NCBI RefSeq assembly: GCF_030272615.1
Contig: NC_081411.1
Coordinates: 152,883,971 to 152,947,970 of the forward strand
Source of the DNA: Cryptomeria japonica
Lineage: Eukaryota > Streptophyta > Pinopsida > Cupressales > Cupressaceae
Length of the DNA: 64,000 bases
Direction: 5' to 3'
This document shows, piece by piece, positions 58,811 through 64,000 of this stretch. Position numbers and translations under genes: made by a program. Numbering within the stretch: position 1 is the first letter of the stretch; each line of letters starts with the position of its first letter. The notes beneath the pieces are model-generated. The model was not told the DNA's origin. It saw only the letters and a program-made list of their open reading frames with translations, and did not search any database.

Positions 58811-60248
58811 AGACTTCTCAAGTGTCTACAAGGTGTGTAAGAAGTACCAAAATCACTTCCATAGTGAGTATTCTGATTTTACTTTGCAAAGTGAACTATT
58901 GTTCAAGGGTGGGCAACTTTGTGTGCCTAGAGGCTCAATGAGAGAAAATCTTATTCAAGAGAAGCATAATGGCAGCCCTAGTGGACATTTTGGAGTCAAT
59001 AAGACTCAAGTGTTGGTTCAAAGATACTATTAATGGCCAAGGATGAATCAAGATGTGAAGAAATATGTGGAGACTTGCATAGTTTACCAAAAGGCCAAGG
59101 GTACTTCAGCAAATGCCAGTTTATACCAGCCTCTTCCCATACCAAATAGACCTTGGGAATGCATTAGCATGGACTTTGTAGTAGGTTTTCCAAGGACAAA
59201 ACAAGGATATGACAACATTTATGTGATTGTGGACAAATTTAGCAAAATGGCTCACTTTGTGACTTGCAAGACTACTCATGATGCTTGCCAAATTGATCAA
59301 TTGTTCTTCAAAGAGGTGGTCAGGATACATGGTTTACCCATGAGCATTATTTCAGATAGGGACTCAAATTTCATGAGTCATTTTTGGAAGACACTATGGC
59401 AGAAGCTTGGCACCAACCTCTTGTTTGGATCAGCCTACCATCCTCAAATAGATGGGCAGACCGAAGTAGTGAATAGGAGCTTGGGAAACTTGTTAAGGTG
59501 CCTTACTAAGGAATATGGACAAACATGGGATCAAGTACTCTCACAAGGTGAATATGCATACAATGACACCATAAATAGGACTACCGGCAAGAGCCCTTTT
59601 GAAGTGGTCTATGGTGTGTACCCAAGAGGCATTTTGGAGTTGAGGGACTTAGGAAGTGGAGCAACAAGACGTGGATATGTAGAGGACTTTTCTCAATCAA
59701 TGAAGGAAGTCCATGATTCAGTTAGACAAGCATTGATGGAGAACACAAGCAAGCTCAAGCAAAAAGTTGATGAAAAGAGGAAGAACCTCCAATTTCAAGT
59801 AGGAGATCTTGTCATGGTACACTTGGAAAAAGCAAGGCTATAGCAAGGAGTGCCAAAAAAGTTACAAATGAGGAGGATAGGTCCATGTGCCATTCTAGCC
59901 AAGTATGGAGAAAATGCCTACAAGGTGGATCTACCTAGTGACATAGGCTTATCACCAGTTTCCAATATAGCGGACTTAGTTGCATACAAGGGACCAATTC
60001 AAGGTTCAGATTGTAGTCACTCAGAGGTTTCTGTTGATGTAAACAACCTTCAATTACCAACCAAACCAAATCCAAAGGCCGATAAGGTGTTGAGTTCAAG
60101 GATCGCCAAGAAGACAAGGCATCAAGTCTATTGGGAGTACCTAATAAAATGGTAGGGTATGGATGATGCTGAAGCTACATGGGTGATGGAGATAGAGTTT
60201 CAAAAGCTTGGAATTGATCAAAATCTATTTCCCAAAGAGGTGACATAA
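58773..60248 (+). pseudogene. Gypsy B integrase with C-terminal chromodomain
   Basis: The zinc finger reads KHNGSPSGHFGVNKT and CIVYQKAKG; the second Cys of CxxC is Tyr. The core has CISMDFVVGFPRTKQGYDN (Asp), IISDRDSNFMSHFWK (Asp) and DGQTEVVNRSLGNLLRC (Glu), all intact. The tail has FQVGDLVMVHLEKARL and MRRIGPCAILAKYGENAYKV. Near 60075-60230 a chromodomain reads VLSSRIAKKTRHQVYWEYLI then KW-stop-GMDDAEATW, expected to target integration to heterochromatin. Stops are at about 59032, 59842 and 60153; the end is TAA 60246-60248. Confidence 0.93.
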
Positions 60249-60254
60249 TCTTCT

Positions 60255-60268
60255 TTTGTTTGGGAGAA
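60255..60268 (+). other. Gypsy B polypurine tract region
   Basis: TTTGTTTGGGAGAA lies directly before the 3' LTR start TGGTGCAGG. The purine run is short (GGGAGAA). Confidence 0.55.
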
Positions 60269-61889
60269 TGGTGCAGGAGCATCTAGGACTTAGGTAATTT
60301 AACTTTCACAATTTTGGCTTGTACTGACCCTAGCCAAGTCAGTGGTGAATAAGGACTCTAGGAGGGTCCAAGATTTAGCATTTTGTGTCAATGTAGGCCT
60401 AGGTTGAGTTCATTTTACTTAGGTTTGCATTTTTGTGTAAATAGTGAGTTTGAGTAGGTATTTGGCCTTTTTGTTGGTCAAAAGTATCAAAAGTTGGTAA
60501 AAGCATTAGAGAGGGTTAAATAGGTCTTAGACATGTTTGAAATGTCATATGTGATGACTCAAAATAGGTCTCATAGGTTGGAGAGACCAAAAGTGCAAAA
60601 ATCACAAAGTTGCAAAAAGTTGTCATGACAACTTTTGTCCTGAATTGGTTAGCGTTGGAGTTAGGGATTTTTTAACGCCATAGGAGGACTCCACACATGG
60701 GAAATATATGTAAAGCCTCTCTTTCCCATTTACCAAGGTTGGTAATGTGTGTTTTGTAATTCTAACAACTGAAACTACTCATTTTAGGTCTTGTTGACAA
60801 CATTTTGGCTTGTTTTACTCAATTTTGCAATAGAATATGGATTGAATCCATTGGTCCAGAAATGGATTGAGTTAATCTTGTGTGTTTGTGTATTTTTGGT
60901 TTATTTTAGAGCTTTTTAATTACTGTACATAGGAGTTTTCTTGTTTAAGTTTATAAACAAACGGTTTTGGCTTGCAAATAGCAATTTCCTTGTAAATATG
61001 GCTGTCCCATGAGTCTCACACGTGCTGCCATCACAGATAGTTGGGACATGATTGGAAACCCTCTATAAAATGTACATATGTAGGTTCAAGTTCTAGAAAA
61101 GAGCTTTGTTATGTCTATCACCTAATTCTAGGCGAGTCAAGGAGCAACCCAACTAGAGAAAATAAGGTGAAAAAGTGGTGTAAAGTGCAGGGGTGAGTGC
61201 AAGATCACTATTTTAGAGTTTGGAGGGGTCCATGGGGTTGGGTCAGACTTTTCTATGTATGGAGGAGCCTTGAAAAATCCATTTGACATCAAAACCTGAA
61301 GTTATCCATTCATTGCCGGTTAAAGGCCTTATAGACCCTCAAAACTCTCATTTTGGGGTTCACACATTGAACGGTTAAAGCAGGGCCTAAAATCACAAAA
61401 ATACTTTAGGGATGGGTGAATTATTGAATTAAAACCAAAATTTTTTGGGGGTCCTTTGAATCGTTTTCCCTCAAGCCCTAGAAAACCGGTTTTGGAGGCC
61501 TAATTAGGGCTCATTCCTTGTAGCCCTTTTCTAGGCAAGATTTTGAAATCAGTAAGAAACCTCAAGGTTGCAAACCACTAATGGACCCCAAATACACTAA
61601 AAACATGTTAGAAGACCTCTCTACACCTATGCATCCTCTCACAATAGTTGGAGGTCACTTTGAGAAGTTGAAGCCAAGAGGCCAGAATTGAGCACCTGAG
61701 AAGCACAATGAATTGATAGGGTTCCTAACCAAAACACCTGAAGCAAACACCTTAGTAAGATAAATAATCAAGCCCTAGAAGATATTGATAAGGAATTGGA
61801 GGTCTAGAGTGCAACTAGGCTTGGTGAGTTGGTGGAATTGAGCAACACCAACTAGGTGGAGTGTTGAGAAGGCTAGGTAAACCCCATCA
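60269..61889 (+). repeat. Gypsy B 3' LTR
   Basis: 1,621 bp, TGGTGCAGGAGCATC to ACCCCATCA, followed by the target duplication GAATT. It matches the two-part 5' LTR with scattered differences and a few short indels, for example extra bases near 61318-61330. Confidence 0.95.
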
Positions 61890-61894
61890 GAATT

Positions 61895-62397
61895 CTCTTC
61901 AAGTGAAACCACATCTTCTGGCTTAGACACAAATACAAACTCATCATCAGAATACAAGAAATAATTTTCCATACCAGATGACTCAAAAATAATTGGAGCC
62001 CATTGATCATCAGACTTTACAACTATGTATTGTGATTCTTTTTTAGGTAGTAACTTCTTAATTTCTCCTTTCACAGGAATGCGAGTCTCTATCATATCCA
62101 TACTCAAATCGCCTCCAACATTTCTACAAAACTTTCTTCCAAGAAGAATACCATATGAAGCTGGCACATCAGCTACCAACACTGTCATTTTGATTTTCTT
62201 CTCTGGGAATGTAGCAAATGCAAACTATGCATCCTTAATCTTGCCTATCAATGGTACTTGTTTATTATCCATTGAAAAACACCTACCAAAGGTCTTTGTC
62301 AAGGTGAGACCAATAGCATTTGTAACCTTTGCAGGTATCACATTATCTGATGCAACAAAATCTATGACACAATTGCTTAACTTGTGACCATTAATAA
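61895..62397 (-). pseudogene. Gypsy A aspartic protease
   Basis: It reads IINGHKLSNCVIDFVASDNV, where the family's D-S/T-G-A active site has become DFVA, so it is inactive. It continues AKVTNAIGLTLTKTFGR and ADVPASYGILLGRKFCRNVG. A TAG at about 62225 interrupts. At the gypsy B junction it passes into the RNase H-like domain at 44548. D2 cuts its N-terminal side at 62398. Confidence 0.85.
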
Positions 62398-64000
62398 TGT
62401 GTGGGAGAAAAAGTGACACTAAGCAAACATGCCCTAATCTCACTTTCAACCACACACTTGTGGAATACGAAAGAGCCTAGAGGTATTACACAATTGGCTA
62501 CTTCTCCTTGTGGAAGAAAGAGCCACGGGCTACCTATTAGGATTTCTATTCCTTTGTTGTAAATGATAGATAGAATGATGCAAGTTCAATCCCTAACCCC
62601 AAAGTGCAAGTATGAACTAATAACGAGATTGCAGAATTGAACTTAAATAATGGAAAGCTGTAAACACAAGGACAAGACAAGAATGTAAACGCGTACCCGG
62701 AGTTAAAATCTGACTGAAAATGTTTGGGACGGGGGCGTGGGCGCCACTGTCCTGATTCTGTCCTTGAAACTGCTCCGAAAACTGCTGTTTTGCAACCTGA
62801 AAAGCTGTCAAAATGCTGAAACTTGCTGTCTGCTAGAAGGACCAGGGTGCCCAGCGCCCCTGTCCCAGGGACCAGGGCACCCCACGCCCCTGTCCTGGTC
62901 TTTTGCTCTGAGATTTGGTGTGAAGTTCGGTCTCCGTCTGCTTCTTCCGGATCTGTAACCTGCGGCGTCGTCCGAGTCCCGAAACCTGCACTTATATTTG
63001 AAAAGGGTATGGGCGGCTATATAGGGTTTTGCCTTAGTCAAACCCCCGCTTCGGTGATTTCCACCTCCACGAATAGCCAAGTTGTATTGTAAAATGTATT
63101 GTGTGTGCAGACCTAGTGTGTGTGCAAGGTCCTTAAATGCAAGAAAGCAAACTAGAGCAACCTAGAAAGTAAACCCTAATTGCTTGTAAATGATAATGTA
63201 AATGCTCTAAATCAAGATACAAAGTGATCTAAAGCATGAATAAAGGATATATTGAAGCTTATGCAAAGACATGAAAACAACATGACATCATACCCAACCC
63301 TCAAGGGAGGAGTACAAGCCAATCTTCAGTCGGTAATCTCCTATTGTTCTTCAATGTCTTCCAAGCCCTAAATGGATGAATGAAATTGATAAATGCTTGA
63401 TAGAAGGATGTTGAATGTTGTTGAAGTCTTCAAAGATCTGCTCTTTTGCTGCATAGAAGGTCCCTCAAAGCCAAAAATCGGATCCTTTCAAATGAAGAAA
63501 GAGAGCTCTTATATATGAAACCCTAGGTCTTAATTTCAACTTTTGGCCGACCTAGAGATTGAATTTCCCGCCAATTTCTTGGGGTTAAGCTTTATTTTAT
63601 GATTGGATCGCGCTCCTAAAATTTCGGGAAAAATGTCCAGGACCATGTTGCACTCCGGGCGCCATGGTCCCGACAACTTTTCACCAAATTTTTAGGACTG
63701 TCGGATATGATGATTTTAGAGAGAATCCCGAAGTTACAGGTGATTTCGAGATGTTTTGACCCCCGAAATCAAGCCCCCAAGTTCAAAATAGGACCTAATC
63801 AGGGTTTTTGGTTAAATGATGTATTGGAGGAATAAAATGAAAAGGGCACACTTTAATGAAAGGGCCCAACTTTATGATGTGGAAGATGATGAAATAGAAC
63901 CTTAGACCTAATTAATTTGATTAATTAAGTGCTAAAGGGGAAATGCAATGCAAAATGCAAAATGCGCTAAGGCGGGTGCTAAACTAGGTGTGAAATTGTA
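62398..64000 (-). mobile_element. D2: second copy of LTR D, cut by the window edge
   Basis: It starts TGTGTGGGAGAAAAAG and follows D1 through its whole length except for the last 36 bases, which fall outside the window. It could be a solo LTR or one end of a full element. The five bases before it are AATAA. The minisatellite has two units at 62837-62900, against three in D1. Confidence 0.88.

Larger units (their letters stand above)
44554..61889 (+). mobile_element. Gypsy B: chromovirus-type Ty3/gypsy element
   Basis: It is bounded by a perfect target duplication GAATT (44549-44553 and 61890-61894). The LTRs start TGGTGCAGGAGC and end CATCA. Plus-strand order is 5' LTR (44554-55567, interrupted by Copia2), initiator-Met primer site, gag, protease, RT, RNase H, integrase with a chromodomain, polypurine tract, 3' LTR. 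A chromodomain at the integrase end marks the chromovirus branch. Its own length without Copia2 is about 8 kb. It has only a few stops and frameshifts, so it is much younger than its host, gypsy A. Confidence 0.95.
4470..62397 (-). mobile_element. Gypsy A: old Ty3/gypsy element split by four later insertions (host of the nest)
   Basis: Minus-strand order is protease (62397-61895), RNase H-like domain, RT, RNase H and integrase zinc finger (44548-41835), integrase core (17578-17304), and integrase C-terminus, hairpin array, extra ORF and polypurine tract (9541-4470). Removing gypsy B with one GAATT copy restores reading of VSLEENSSDKESVIVG. Removing element C with one CTGGC copy restores TLPLKPVVIEEPFQ. 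Removing Copia1 with one GTAAT copy restores FCSDHGITLSHSSDYYPQG. These three in-frame rejoinings show that the pieces are one element. It is decayed throughout. The gag region and 5' LTR lie beyond the right edge. The tail 4470-8934 is placed in this element by position and orientation. Confidence 0.85.

Overview
This window looks like intergenic nuclear DNA of a plant with a large genome. A gymnosperm, probably a conifer, is the best guess. That is an inference from AT-rich sequence, very long nested LTR retrotransposons with 1.2-4.4 kb LTRs, Tat-type Ty3/gypsy elements with extra RNase H domains, and initiator-Met-tRNA primer sites. No ordinary host gene, rRNA, tRNA gene or CRISPR was recognised. 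Every coding trace belongs to a transposable element, and nearly all are broken by stops or frameshifts.

Layout. A LINE ORF2 relic runs leftward off the left edge (1-1655). From about 4470 to 62397 lies one old Ty3/gypsy element, 'gypsy A', on the minus strand. Later insertions have split it into four coding pieces: protease 61895-62397; RNase H, RT and integrase zinc finger 41835-44548; integrase core 17304-17578; and integrase C-terminus, hairpin array and extra ORF 4470-9541. Its right-hand end is beyond the window. Three insertions in A are proven by target-site duplications (TSDs) and by protein reading frames that rejoin across them. Copia1 (9547-17298, TSD GTAAT) and element C (17584-41829, TSD CTGGT/C) are on the minus strand. 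Gypsy B (44554-61889, TSD GAATT) is a plus-strand chromovirus. A fourth insertion, LTR D2 (62398 to the right edge), cuts A's protease.

Second-order nesting. Element C's 5' LTR holds gypsy E (24623-40910), a minus-strand Tat-type element. Gypsy E lost its 5' end in a deletion and carries an antisense plant-mobile-domain gene. It is itself split by F, a 4.4 kb probable solo LTR (33822-38242). Gypsy B's 5' LTR holds Copia2 (45053-54429, TSD GGTGA), and Copia2's 3' LTR holds the solo LTR D1 (45227-46876, TSD ACATC). The deepest chain is A > B > Copia2 > D1.

Most notable content. (1) Element C has no reverse transcriptase or integrase. Its LTRs, primer site and polypurine tracts resemble those of Copia1 and Copia2, and it carries two other ORFs: a coiled-coil protein with a row of zinc knuckles, and an unrecognised protein of about 1,100 codons. 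It looks like a non-autonomous partner of the Copia family. (2) Four unrelated elements each carry their own array of palindromic short repeats; the array in gypsy A has about 17 hairpin units whose two arms change together. (3) Copia1 and Copia2 share three nonsense codons, so the family was already defective, or relying on help, when these copies moved. (4) Gypsy A has an RNase H-like domain between protease and RT. All lineage names come from motifs read by eye, not from database searches.
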